Both the position numbers and the translations under genes were made by a program. From JAPLJU01 sp036725345 (GTDB lineage: Bacteria; Desulfobacterota; Syntrophia; Syntrophales; UBA2192): a DNA stretch of 64,000 bases. Below are positions 17,149 to 24,933 of this stretch, one piece after another. Within the stretch, counting starts at the first letter, position 1, and each line of letters opens with the position of its first letter. The stretch is from positions 1-64,000 of the forward strand of contig DAIMEJ010000009.1 of NCBI GenBank assembly GCA_036725345.1, given 5' to 3'. The notes beneath the pieces were generated by a model that saw nothing but the letters and a program-made list of their open reading frames with translations, was not told the DNA's origin and ran no database searches.

Positions 17149-17442
17149 ATGAATTGGCTGAGAAAGCATCCTCTGTTCCTGTTGGCCATTGCCTTGGCCC
17201 TGCCACTGGGTGTGGCATTTCTGTATTACGATTTCTATGATGATAATGACCTCGTTCGCCTTAAGCAAATTTCGATTGCTGATGATGGCGATTTGCTGAG
17301 TTTTCTCAGGAAAAATCCCAGGGTTTTCGTTGCAGCTGACGAAATCTTTCAGTCCGCCCCTATAAATCTTTTCGAGAAAATATCCTTCAGTTATATCAAT
17401 CCTGCTTCAACCAACCAGAAGAGTCCTGTCCTTCGCTGTTAG
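17149..17442 (+). CDS. Hypothetical membrane-anchored protein
   Basis: 97 residues from ATG 17149, favoured over ATG 17110 by the upstream GGGAGA. A Lys/Arg-flanked hydrophobic segment (about residues 8-28) is an uncleaved anchor or signal, followed by an acidic extracytoplasmic part (YDDNDLVRL, SIADDGDLL). I do not recognise a family. It precedes the glycosyltransferase on the same strand by 235 bases; a frame shifted by one base continues after its stop to about 17568, so a frameshift cannot be excluded. Confidence 0.45.
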   Translation: MNWLRKHPLFLLAIALALPLGVAFLYYDFYDDNDLVRLKQISIADDGDLLSFLRKNPRVFVAADEIFQSAPINLFEKISFSYINPASTNQKSPVLRC

Positions 17443-17677
17443 AATCGCAGGTCCCCCCAAATTCCTCTTCAAGCCTGATAAAGAATTACTTGGAAATCCC
17501 GAAGTCCGAAATGCCTGTCGTGCACTTGTTATCTTGTGCAGGCGGATTCTTTTCGAAAGGGCTGCGACGTAGGGCGGATCGGTGTCCTCCCCCGTTACAT
17601 CAATTCTTCGACGGGTACGGGAACGGACGCAGACATGAAACAGAATGCAATTTAATCGTCCTGTAAGGAGTTCAGCG

Positions 17678-19327
17678 ATGAAGACCAGCATCGTTTCGGA
17701 TAGCTCCATAGAGAAGGGAGCGGCACTTGATCGGGTTCTTGCAACTCAGATCCCCCCGGAATGGGAAAAATTCGTGAAATCTATTCTTGTCATTTCAACT
17801 GTATTGCTCATTTTAGCTGCAGGCTGGATGGGGGTCCTTCAGAGGTTGTTCCGGATTATTCCTGATGCCTCTCTGGGAAATCTGTGGATTTGGACTCTGG
17901 CCGTGTACGGGCTGATTCATTATGCGGCTTTAATCTGGAGGATCTGGCTCTGGTCGGGTTACCGGCCCATGGCAACGGTCGAAGAGTCAAAACTGCCCAT
18001 GGTGACCGTTGTTATTCCCGCTTACAATGAGGGATCGCTCGTCCAAGATTCCATTCGATCCGTTACGCACAGCCATTACCCGCCGGAGAGGCTTCAGGTC
18101 ATCGTGGTGGATGATGGAAGCACCGATGACACTTGGGAGCACATCCAGAATGCAGCATCGAAAGCACCCATCCCTGTGAAGATCATCCGTCAGCCACGCA
18201 ACATGGGTAAACGGCATGCCCTATTCGCAGGGTTTCAGCAGGCATCAGGGGACCTATGGGTGACGGTGGATTCCGACAGTATCTTGCATCCCGATGCGTT
18301 GCGAAACGGGGTAAGCCCGCTGCTGCGGGATCAAAGAATTGGCTTGGTTGCGGGATGTGTCAAGGTGTTGAACCGCAATGACAGCCTGATCACCCGTTTC
18401 CTTAAAGTGCAATTCGTCCTGTCTTTTACTTTTTCGAGGGCCTATCAAAGTCAGATAAGAGGACTTCTGACCACCCCGGGTGCTTTGTCCATATACCGCG
18501 CATCGGCGGTTAAACCCGTTCTGGAAAAATGGCTTCATCAGACTTTCTTGGGTGTGCCATGCCTCACGGGAGAAGACCGCTCCATGACGAATCTCATCAC
18601 GGCCCAGGGATTTCATTCCTTTTTCCAGTCCAATGCTGTCGTATGGGCTCAAATGCCATCAAGATACATGGGCATGGCAAAGATGTATCTGCGATGGGCT
18701 CGGAGCAACATCCGAGAAACCGTCATCTTGATCTCTTTTCTTTTCACGCCCTTCCGTAAGGATTATGTGTGGGGATTTCGGATAAATTCCGTCCTGATCA
18801 CGACGACACTGATTGTTCCCTACTTCCTGATTTTCAACAGTTATTACCTTCTGTTCACAAGCCCTTCCTGGCTGTTCAAGCATGCCGTTATCGTCGCAGT
18901 GTTCAGCATCCCCATGGCGGCCATCTATTACCGAAGTGAAAGGGATTCAGATTTCGCCTGGGTCATCGCTTACGAGTTCTTCTGGGTCTTGGCTTGCCAG
19001 TGGATTATGCCTTATGCTTTCCTGACCTGCCGGCAACAGGGTGCATGGATCACCCGCGAATCACGTGAGAAAATTTCGTTCAGGGAACAAACCCTTCAAC
19101 CGCCTCTGGTGTCTGATTTCCAACGGTTGGCGTCATGCAGTGAATGGAGTTGGGGAACCGCTGAGGATCTTCGTAAAGACAAATTCGGCCTTGATGATTG
19201 CTCTTTTCCTCTTAACGCTGGTGGTATTTATCTTTTTCACCCAGATGGATGCCGTCTCAAACGCCGCCCAGAGAAAGATGGCGGTGCTGAAAAGTCTGCC
19301 TTTGATATTGAATGGTTCGCAAGGTAA
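17678..19327 (+). CDS. Processive family 2 glycosyltransferase (hyaluronan synthase/NodC-like)
   Basis: 549 residues from ATG 17678 (TAAGGAG seven bases upstream). Two N-terminal membrane helices (about 30-95) precede a GT2 domain with VVDDGSTDD, DSDS (the DxD metal site) and TGEDR, followed by further membrane helices near 360-450. The acceptor motif QxxRW of hyaluronan, chitin and cellulose synthases appears as MYLRW, so Gln is replaced by Met. A membrane synthase of an extracellular beta-linked polysaccharide is likely; the sugar is unknown. The last 60-70 residues look unnatural, while another frame encodes a membrane segment there, so a frameshift or lost stop near 19130 is possible. A terminator follows at 19447. 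Confidence 0.85.
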   Translation: MKTSIVSDSSIEKGAALDRVLATQIPPEWEKFVKSILVISTVLLILAAGWMGVLQRLFRIIPDASLGNLWIWTLAVYGLIHYAALIWRIWLWSGYRPMATVEESKLPMVTVVIPAYNEGSLVQDSIRSVTHSHYPPERLQVIVVDDGSTDDTWEHIQNAASKAPIPVKIIRQPRNMGKRHALFAGFQQASGDLWVTVDSDSILHPDALRNGVSPLLRDQRIGLVAGCVKVLNRNDSLITRFLKVQFVLSFTFSRAYQSQIRGLLTTPGALSIYRASAVKPVLEKWLHQTFLGVPCLTGEDRSMTNLITAQGFHSFFQSNAVVWAQMPSRYMGMAKMYLRWARSNIRETVILISFLFTPFRKDYVWGFRINSVLITTTLIVPYFLIFNSYYLLFTSPSWLFKHAVIVAVFSIPMAAIYYRSERDSDFAWVIAYEFFWVLACQWIMPYAFLTCRQQGAWITRESREKISFREQTLQPPLVSDFQRLASCSEWSWGTAEDLRKDKFGLDDCSFPLNAGGIYLFHPDGCRLKRRPEKDGGAEKSAFDIEWFAR

Positions 19328-19352
19328 ATCTGGCCAAACGAAAACAAAATGA
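19140..19352 (+). CDS. Possible small membrane protein overlapping the glycosyltransferase end
   Basis: In the frame offset from the glycosyltransferase, GTG 19140 opens 70 residues with one convincing membrane segment (ALMIALFLLTLVVFIFF) and a Lys-rich C-terminus. Its composition is more protein-like than the glycosyltransferase reading of the same bases. It may be a small partner of the synthase, or the displaced true C-terminus. No good ribosome site is seen. Confidence 0.3.
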   Translation: MNGVGEPLRIFVKTNSALMIALFLLTLVVFIFFTQMDAVSNAAQRKMAVLKSLPLILNGSQGKSGQTKTK

Positions 19353-19446
19353 AACCCCTTTAATGGTGAAATATAGTAGCAGAAATTTGCCCTTTTGCAC
19401 CACACCACAGGTCAGGTTTGAGGCCATGACCTGACCACCTCCTTTT

Positions 19447-19475
19447 GGGGACCGCTTCTTCGGGGTCCCCTTTTT
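19447..19475 (+). terminator. Rho-independent terminator after the glycosyltransferase
   Basis: GGGGACC (19447-19453) pairs with GGTCCCC (19464-19470), followed directly by TTTTT. It lies 120 bases after the glycosyltransferase stop on the same strand. Confidence 0.85.
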
Positions 19476-19559
19476 AAATGAATGTCAATTGTAATCTTCA
19501 GGTTTTTGAAAAGTACTATTTCAACAACTTCAGGAAGTACTTCTCTTTAGCTAAGAAAT

Positions 19560-19757
19560 TCATTTCCTCTTGCTAAAGACATCTATTGCCAATGGAATCG
19601 TACTGATCGCACCGACCAGAAACAAACTCCACCCAATCTTCTTTCGCTTATCCTCCTTTAGAATATCTGCAAGCAACAGTCCTAAACCCACCCCAGCCAT
19701 TACACGAGTGCCAGCTATGAGCATGATTTCAGGCAGTGTCAATGCTGCTTTCTTCAT
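19560..19757 (-). CDS. Small two-helix membrane protein
   Basis: 65 residues with a strong AGGAGG before ATG 19757. Two hydrophobic segments (LPEIMLIAGTRVMAGVGLGLLLADI and IGWSLFLVGAISTIPLAI) are joined by a basic loop KEDKRKK. The pattern 'LIAGTR ... GLLLAD ... RKxxGWxLxxVG' is shared by short conserved membrane proteins of several phyla; their role is unknown. Monocistronic; nothing recognisable flanks it for 300 bases on the upstream side. Confidence 0.65.
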   Translation of the reverse strand: MKKAALTLPEIMLIAGTRVMAGVGLGLLLADILKEDKRKKIGWSLFLVGAISTIPLAIDVFSKRK

Positions 19758-20056
19758 AATACCTCCTAGGCAATGCCTCCTGAGAGTGGTTTACCTATCT
19801 TCTAGAATAGCAATAACTATCCTTTGCAGTTTTGGCCATTTCTGACCCTGCCTTATGAAATAAGCCTCCATCAATTAACGGGGTTTTAGAATATCACCTT
19901 TCTAAAGGAAAGAGAACCAGTGAGCATAGTTCGAGATAATCCCTTCGAGAACGTGGAAACATCCTCGCTTATTTCCGTGGCAGTGCCGGTCATGCGCTTA
20001 AAGTTAAAGAGCGTCCATCTGCTACATGGCTGGCCGGCCGATCAAGAAGGTCGAGT

Positions 20057-20638
20057 TTACTTGCCTCTTTTCTTTACTGCACGCCCGATCGAAAAGGCAT
20101 CACCCAGCCGCTTGCCCGTGCTGTAATACGCATTGGCCTCAGGGGCGAAGAAAAAGGGTTGCAGCTTTTCAACGTTCAGCAGACCCTTGCCGTTCAGGAT
20201 ATCCATGTCTGCTTTGACGTCCATAATCTCGCCGACGAATTGCGTATGCAGCCCTAGCTCAAACTGATGAACAAGCTTGCATTCCAGGACCAGGGGAAAT
20301 TCTTCGATGTAAGGTGCATGGACGATAGAGCTGCGGATCGGCGTCAGGCCGGTCTCAGTAAACTTGTCCGTCTTCCTGCCCGACACCAGGCCACAGTAGT
20401 CGGCCTCTGCGGCGTATTTCTCGGAGGGAATGTTGATGGTGAAGGCGCCCTGCAGGACAAGGTTCCCGTGGGTGTACGTGGCCTTCCGGATCGAAACGGC
20501 TACGCAGGGGGGGCTGGAACAGCAGATGCCGCCCCAGGCGACCGTCATGACGTTCGGTTTTCCCGCAGCGTCGTAGGTCGCCACGAGCATGACCGGCGTG
20601 GGATACAGAATCGTCTTGGCACCGAGTGATTTTTTCAT
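20057..20638 (-). CDS. Flavin reductase family protein (flavoredoxin-like)
   Basis: 193 residues from ATG 20638 (AAAGGG upstream). The opening LGAKTILYPTPVMLVATYD, then PNVMTVAWGGICCSSPPCVAVSIRK and GAFTINIPS are typical of FMN-binding split-barrel flavin reductases and flavoredoxins. The last gene of a three-gene leftward operon after glutaredoxin and the FTR-rubredoxin fusion, 29 bases behind the latter. It probably passes electrons between a rubredoxin or thiol system and FMN; direction and partner are inferred only from context. Confidence 0.88.
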   Translation of the reverse strand: MKKSLGAKTILYPTPVMLVATYDAAGKPNVMTVAWGGICCSSPPCVAVSIRKATYTHGNLVLQGAFTINIPSEKYAAEADYCGLVSGRKTDKFTETGLTPIRSSIVHAPYIEEFPLVLECKLVHQFELGLHTQFVGEIMDVKADMDILNGKGLLNVEKLQPFFFAPEANAYYSTGKRLGDAFSIGRAVKKRGK

Positions 20639-20667
20639 GTCCGTCTGCCCTTTCTCCTTTTCTTCCG

Positions 20668-21183
20668 CTAAAGGAATTTTTCGAATCGGTCCTTTTTCGC
20701 CTTGCAGATGGGGCACGTTTCCGGCGGGTGTTCCCGGGCGCAGAGATACCCGCAAACCTTGCATCTCCAGACAGGGTAAGGCAGACCGGCCAATCGGTCG
20801 GGATGCTCCTTTAACTTCATGGCCGCCCTTTCATCCGGCGAAGGGCGCCTCTCAGGGATGGAAACGGCCTTTTTCTCCCCCTGGAGCACCGCCTGGGATA
20901 CGTAAAGTGCGCAATAGCAGGTGCCGTAGTCGTCCAGGTCCGGATCCCTGTAGTCGCAGGGGCAGATGATATCTAGATCCTCTTCTTTGTTCCCCGATGC
21001 CAGCCTGCAGGGGCACACCCAGTACCCGTAGCGTTTCTCGTTCTCGAGCAGGCCCCGGACGAGGTCCCTCGTGAAGTCTACATCGGTGTTCAGGTGATAC
21101 CCCGCGGCCTCTGCTTCCTTCCGGAGTCTGTCATAAAGGTCATCGACCTGTTTTTCTGACACCTTTGGTTGGATACCCGTCAC
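20668..21183 (-). CDS. Ferredoxin-thioredoxin reductase catalytic subunit fused to rubredoxin-like domain
   Basis: 171 residues starting at GTG 21183, overlapping the glutaredoxin stop as GTGA, with GGGAGG seven bases before. Residues about 5-115 carry the FTR beta-chain set: CPCRLASG, ICPCDYRDPD and GTCYCALYV, holding a 4Fe-4S cluster beside a redox disulfide. Residues about 130-171 form a rubredoxin-type finger with CKVCGY and CPICKAKK. The FTR variable subunit is not present, as in other non-photosynthetic bacteria and archaea. The protein likely moves electrons one at a time from the iron site to a disulfide of the adjacent glutaredoxin; that pairing is inferred from the overlap of the genes. 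Confidence 0.9.
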   Translation of the reverse strand: MTGIQPKVSEKQVDDLYDRLRKEAEAAGYHLNTDVDFTRDLVRGLLENEKRYGYWVCPCRLASGNKEEDLDIICPCDYRDPDLDDYGTCYCALYVSQAVLQGEKKAVSIPERRPSPDERAAMKLKEHPDRLAGLPYPVWRCKVCGYLCAREHPPETCPICKAKKDRFEKFL

Positions 21184-21452
21184 GCGATGGCCTCCCTGAT
21201 TTTCTTTTCGTCGAACCCGATGATGCACTGGGAATTTTTAATGACAAGCGACGGGAAAGAACATTTTGGATTCCAGCGTTTGACCTCCTCCATGGTCTGG
21301 TTCCTCTCATCCCGGGGCAGGTTGTCCACATACACATAATGGTATGCCACTCCCAGGTCCTCGAGTAGCGCCTTCGTCCGTTTGCACCATACACAAGTGC
21401 TCAGGGCATAGAGTGTAATCTGTCCTTTGTTGGTTCCCTCGATATGCTCCAT
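21180..21452 (-). CDS. Glutaredoxin-like protein, partner of FTR
   Basis: 90 residues, thioredoxin fold. The active site is Cys20-Val-Trp-Cys23 in LSTCVWCKRTK; NPKCSFPSLVIKN supplies the cis-proline element. The C-terminus IIGFDEKKIREAIA resembles NrdH/Grx-like proteins. It lacks an obvious glutathione-binding context, and the FTR gene overlaps its stop, so an FTR-reduced glutaredoxin is a reasonable reading. First gene of the three-gene operon. Confidence 0.88.
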   Translation of the reverse strand: MEHIEGTNKGQITLYALSTCVWCKRTKALLEDLGVAYHYVYVDNLPRDERNQTMEEVKRWNPKCSFPSLVIKNSQCIIGFDEKKIREAIA

Positions 21453-21481
21453 CTCATTCTCGTCCTCTGTCGTTTCTTGTT

Positions 21482-21770
21482 TTAGATTTTTAGGGTTGCT
21501 TCGATGTGGACTCTTCTGGAGAGCCTGCTACATTGCTTTCTTCCCAGGGGCATGATGTAGATCGGTTGCTCTTTTTCAGGCAGACTGAGCGCCCTCCGGA
21601 CATCCTCACCCCTGAAGCCTACCATGGTCACCGTGCCCAGTTTCAGGGACTGGGCCTCTAAAAAGACGTTCTGTGCGGCGTGACCTGCCTCGAGGTACAT
21701 CCACCTCGAGTTGGTGCTTCGATCCGAAAGGCCCGTGATTATCCTTTTTTTTGTTAATACGAAACCTCGC
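21482..21770 (-). pseudogene. SagB-type nitroreductase, C-terminal fragment
   Basis: From ATG 21700 the frame gives YLEAGHAAQNVFLEAQ, LGTVTMVGF and IYIMPLGRK, the C-terminal third of SagB/ThcOx-type dehydrogenases. The same frame runs back without ATG to about 21770 (FVLTKKR, TGLSDRSTNSRW), matching the family further, then similarity stops. The FMN-binding N-terminal two thirds are gone. It is 29 bases upstream of the glutaredoxin start and presumed dead. Confidence 0.7.
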
Positions 21771-21833
21771 CTCTTTCGAAAACGGGGTCCGTAGTTATCT
21801 GTCCATAGCTCCCTCCCTTAGCCACAGGTATAT

Positions 21834-22412
21834 CTACTTAGATTTTGTCACAACTACCATGTAAACAGTCTTTTGAGTATTTTCTATGATTGATTTTCTA
21901 TCAGACTTCTTTTGCTTTTTAGGTGCTGGTTTTTTAAACATCGGTTTAGCCATATCCGCTTTAACTGCCCAATTTACATTCTGGGGGAGTGACCCTGCGG
22001 TTTTAAAAAAGGGTATATCGGCGGCTTTGGCAGTTATCATTCCGACTACTTTTCCATCGTTATTTACCAGAGGCCCACCAGAGTTTCCGGGTTGAACTGG
22101 AACAGAAATCTGCATGAATGATGCTTCATCTTGAATCCCCGTGAGGGCGCTGATTGTTCCGTCTGTATACTTCTGCTCTATGCCTAAAACCTCTACAACG
22201 GGATAGACAATTGTAAATACATGCTCGCCAATGTAAGCATCACTTTCGCCTGCCAACTCGAGATAGTGCGATGTTTTTTCTTTAATCTTAAGAAGAGCGA
22301 GGTCGTTATTTCGAGAATGTTTTACGAGTTTTGCAAGAATAACTGACCTGCCCCCAGAACATGTACCATATGTCGAGATGGAATTCTTCCACTTTATGTA
22401 CCCCGGGGTCAA
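21834..22412 (-). pseudogene. Trypsin-like serine protease, N-terminally truncated
   Basis: 192 residues in frame. It has the catalytic Asp in NNDLALLKI and the nucleophile Ser in PGNSGGPLVNNDGKVVG, as in DegP/HtrA-like trypsin folds, followed by a Lys-rich tail. The region that should hold the signal peptide and the catalytic His is absent, and an in-frame TAA lies just upstream of ATG 22412. It is therefore a 5'-truncated copy, next to the SagB fragment, and is probably inactive. Confidence 0.65.
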
Positions 22413-22522
22413 CGATTACGGGTTATACTCTACTGCCCTTTCCGAGGATTATATTTTGATGATTTCAGGAAGTAAACATGACTCACCGAGGCGGTCGCTG
22501 GGCGGAATGTTTGTCGGCACCC

Positions 22523-22993
22523 TCAGCTTTCCAGGAAAGGTAACGAATCTTTTTTCCGGTAGGCCATGCAGAGACTCGTGGCGATGGGGTCTTGCTTGTC
22601 GTCCCGCACCGTGATCTCGTAGTGGCTGACGCTTCGGGAACGGTTCACCTCCTTCGCTTCCGCAAAGAGGGTTGACCCCGCTTCCGGGGGCTTCAGATAT
22701 GAAATGCTGACCTGCAGGGCGACGGCGACGGTGCCGTGGGAGTTGGAGGCCGTCTCGAAGGCTTCGTCGATGAGCGAAAAGATGGCTCCTCCGTGGGCCA
22801 TGCCGAAGATGTTGTCCATTGCAGGGGCCAGGGTCATCTCGACGAGTGAATAACCCGCCGAGAGCTTTAGCAGCTTGAGCCCCAGTTTTCTCGCGTAGGG
22901 TTCCCTTTCCACCTGCCTGCGGATCGCCTCGAAAACCTTCTCGTCCAGCGCACACCTCCACGTCCATCGAAGAGTGATGTTCTCTTCATTCAA
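22523..22993 (-). CDS. PaaI-family hot-dog thioesterase
   Basis: Complete hot-dog fold with the PaaI signature DNIFGMAHGGAIFSLIDEAFE; the family cleaves acyl- or aryl-CoA thioesters. No ATG begins the frame. The outermost start is TTG 22993 (156 residues), but family alignment favours the start of DEKVFEAIRRQVE, where a CTG at 22948 follows GGAGG by six bases, giving 142 residues. The gene lies just downstream of the ACT/paaK pair (same strand), consistent with thioester turnover in aromatic acid metabolism. Confidence 0.88.
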   Translation of the reverse strand: MNEENITLRWTWRCALDEKVFEAIRRQVEREPYARKLGLKLLKLSAGYSLVEMTLAPAMDNIFGMAHGGAIFSLIDEAFETASNSHGTVAVALQVSISYLKPPEAGSTLFAEAKEVNRSRSVSHYEITVRDDKQDPIATSLCMAYRKKDSLPFLES

Positions 22994-23033
22994 CGCTCAG
23001 AACTAACAACGACTCGCCATGGCGTGTCTGCAC

Positions 23034-23075
23034 CTTTTGCCTTTTGCCCTTAGCCTTACGTCTTTTGCCTACAGC
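23034..23075. repeat. Degenerate heptanucleotide repeat
   Basis: Six 7-base units in phase: CCTTTTG, CCTTTTG, CCCTTAG, CCTTACG, TCTTTTG, CCTACAG. The units resemble the perfect TAGCCTT array at 1-76 and, like it, sit against the 3' end of a minus-strand gene; the last unit overlaps the ACT gene stop codon. Confidence 0.75.
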
Positions 23076-23500
23076 GAATAAACTTTCTCGCCCGGCAATA
23101 CGTTGAACCCCTTCTTCTGGAGCGTCTCGATGGCCCTTTCCGTCATGTTGAAACGGAAGATGATGATGGCGTTCTCACCGCTTCGTTCAACGAAGGCATA
23201 CATGTATTCCACGTTGATGTTTTCTCTCGAAAGGGCCTCGAGGATGCTGTGGAGCCCTCCCGGACGGTCGGGGACCTCGACGGCCACGACGCTGGTGCGG
23301 CCCACGGTGAATCCCGCGTCCTGAAGAACCTTCTTCGCCATTTCGACGTCGTTGACGATGAGCCTGAGGACCCCGAAGTCGGACGTGTCGGCAAGGGACA
23401 GGGCCCGGATATTGATGTTGGCATCCCTCAGGGCGCGGGTCGCACTCTCGAGGGTCCCGGGTTTGTTTTCCAGAAATATGGAGATCTGTTCTACCTTCAT
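23069..23500 (-). CDS. Tandem ACT-domain protein linked to phenylacetate-CoA ligase
   Basis: 143 residues, two ACT domains: QISIFLENKPGTLESATRAL (about 1-68) and SVVAVEVPDRPGGLHSILEAL (about 70-143). ACT pairs bind amino acids or related ligands at their interface. This stand-alone type is regularly found directly after paaK-like genes in Desulfobacterota; here it is 26 bases after the ligase gene and has its own AAGGAGG. It probably senses an aromatic or branched amino acid related to the ligase substrate; no direct evidence. Confidence 0.88.
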   Translation of the reverse strand: MKVEQISIFLENKPGTLESATRALRDANINIRALSLADTSDFGVLRLIVNDVEMAKKVLQDAGFTVGRTSVVAVEVPDRPGGLHSILEALSRENINVEYMYAFVERSGENAIIIFRFNMTERAIETLQKKGFNVLPGEKVYSL

Positions 23501-23526
23501 GGATGATCCTCCTTTTTCGCCCCCGG

Positions 23527-24831
23527 CTAGATGGATCGTTTGTCGATGACGCGCCTGGCCTTCCCCTCGAAACGCTGAAGCGTCTTCGGCTCAACCAGCT
23601 TCACCTTGGCGGAAATACCGAGGTAGTCCTTGATGTCCTTCCTGATTTTTTTTTCCAGTCCCTGCAGGGCCCGGATCTCACCGGACTCGAAAATGCTCTC
23701 GCTCAACTCGACCTGCACCTCCAAAGTGTCCAGGTTCCCCTCCCGGTCCACGACGAGCTGGTAGTGCGGTTCAAGCCCCTCAATGCCGACGAGCACGCTT
23801 TCAACCTGAGACGGATATACATTCACACCGCGGATGATGAGCATGTCATCGCTCCGGCCCATGACGCGGTCCATCCTCACGTGGGTCCGTCCGCACTTGC
23901 AGGGCTCCCTCAAGAGCCTCGTGACGTCCCTCGTCCGGTAACGCACGAGGGGAAAGGCCTCCTTGGTGAGGGTCGTGAAGACGAGTTCGCCTACTTCCCC
24001 GTAGGGGAGGATCTCCCCCGTGTCGGGGTTGATGATCTCGGCTATGAAGTGGTCCTCGTAGATATGGAGCCCGTGTCGGCCTTCCTGGCATTCCATGGAC
24101 ACCCCCGGACCCATCACCTCGGACAGCCCGTAGATGTCGAGGGCCATGATGCTGAGTTTCTCCTCTATTTCCTGCCGCATCTTCTCGCTCCAGGGCTCCG
24201 CGCCGAGAATTCCCACGCGCAGATTGAGGGATTTCATGTCGACCCCCATCTCCGCCCCCTGCTCGGCGAGATAGAGAGCGTAGGAGGGCGTGCAGCAGAT
24301 GGCCGTGGGGCCGAAGTCCTGCAGAATCATGATCTGGCGTTTCGTGTTTCCCCCCGACATGGGGATGACGCTGGCCCCGAGTTTTTCCGCCCCGTAATGG
24401 GCCCCGAGGCCGCCGGTGAAGAGGCCGTAGCCGTATGCGTTGTGAACGATGTCGTTCTTGGTGAGGCCGGCCATGACGAAGGAGCGGGCCATGAGCTCGG
24501 ACCAGTGGTCGATGTCGCGTTTCGTATACCCGACAACGGTGGAGCGGCCCGTCGTCCCCGAGGAGGCATGGACTCTCACGACACTGCTCATGGGCACGGC
24601 AAACATCCCATAGGGGTAATTTTCCCTGAGATCCTGCTTCGTTGTGAAGGGGAGTCTCTTGAGATCATCCATCGTCCTGACGTCCTCGGGCCTCACACCC
24701 TTTTCATCGAAGGCACGCCGGTAGAAACCGACGGTGTGATAGACACGCTGGACAACCTGCTGAAGCCGCTTCAGTTGAAGTGAATCCACGGCCTCCCTTG
24801 GCAGGGTTTCGAATTCTTCGTTGTAGATCAT
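23527..24831 (-). CDS. paaK: Phenylacetate-CoA ligase family protein
   Basis: 434 residues, the family's normal length. The adenylate-forming signature is SSGTTGRSTVVGYTK (near residue 91), with YGYGLFTGGLGAHYG and DIYGLSEVMGPG further on and the C-terminal hinge after VMGRSDDMLIIRG. It activates phenylacetate or a related arylacetate with ATP to the CoA thioester; anaerobes use it in aromatic amino acid breakdown, and also in indoleacetate-type reactions. AAGGAGG precedes ATG 24831. It forms an operon with the ACT protein, and the thioesterase lies next downstream. Confidence 0.92.
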   Translation of the reverse strand: MIYNEEFETLPREAVDSLQLKRLQQVVQRVYHTVGFYRRAFDEKGVRPEDVRTMDDLKRLPFTTKQDLRENYPYGMFAVPMSSVVRVHASSGTTGRSTVVGYTKRDIDHWSELMARSFVMAGLTKNDIVHNAYGYGLFTGGLGAHYGAEKLGASVIPMSGGNTKRQIMILQDFGPTAICCTPSYALYLAEQGAEMGVDMKSLNLRVGILGAEPWSEKMRQEIEEKLSIMALDIYGLSEVMGPGVSMECQEGRHGLHIYEDHFIAEIINPDTGEILPYGEVGELVFTTLTKEAFPLVRYRTRDVTRLLREPCKCGRTHVRMDRVMGRSDDMLIIRGVNVYPSQVESVLVGIEGLEPHYQLVVDREGNLDTLEVQVELSESIFESGEIRALQGLEKKIRKDIKDYLGISAKVKLVEPKTLQRFEGKARRVIDKRSI

Positions 24832-24933
24832 CGGTTGCCTCCTTTTCTCATTCCGAGATGACCGGCCCGGGCGCCCGCTGCGGCAGGGACATTATATAAC
24901 CGAACAAGCTTTTGTTTTAAAGGATTTTGTCAA

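Noticed and set aside
23503..24783. 426-residue plus-strand frame
   Set aside because: Antisense of paaK; no recognisable domains.
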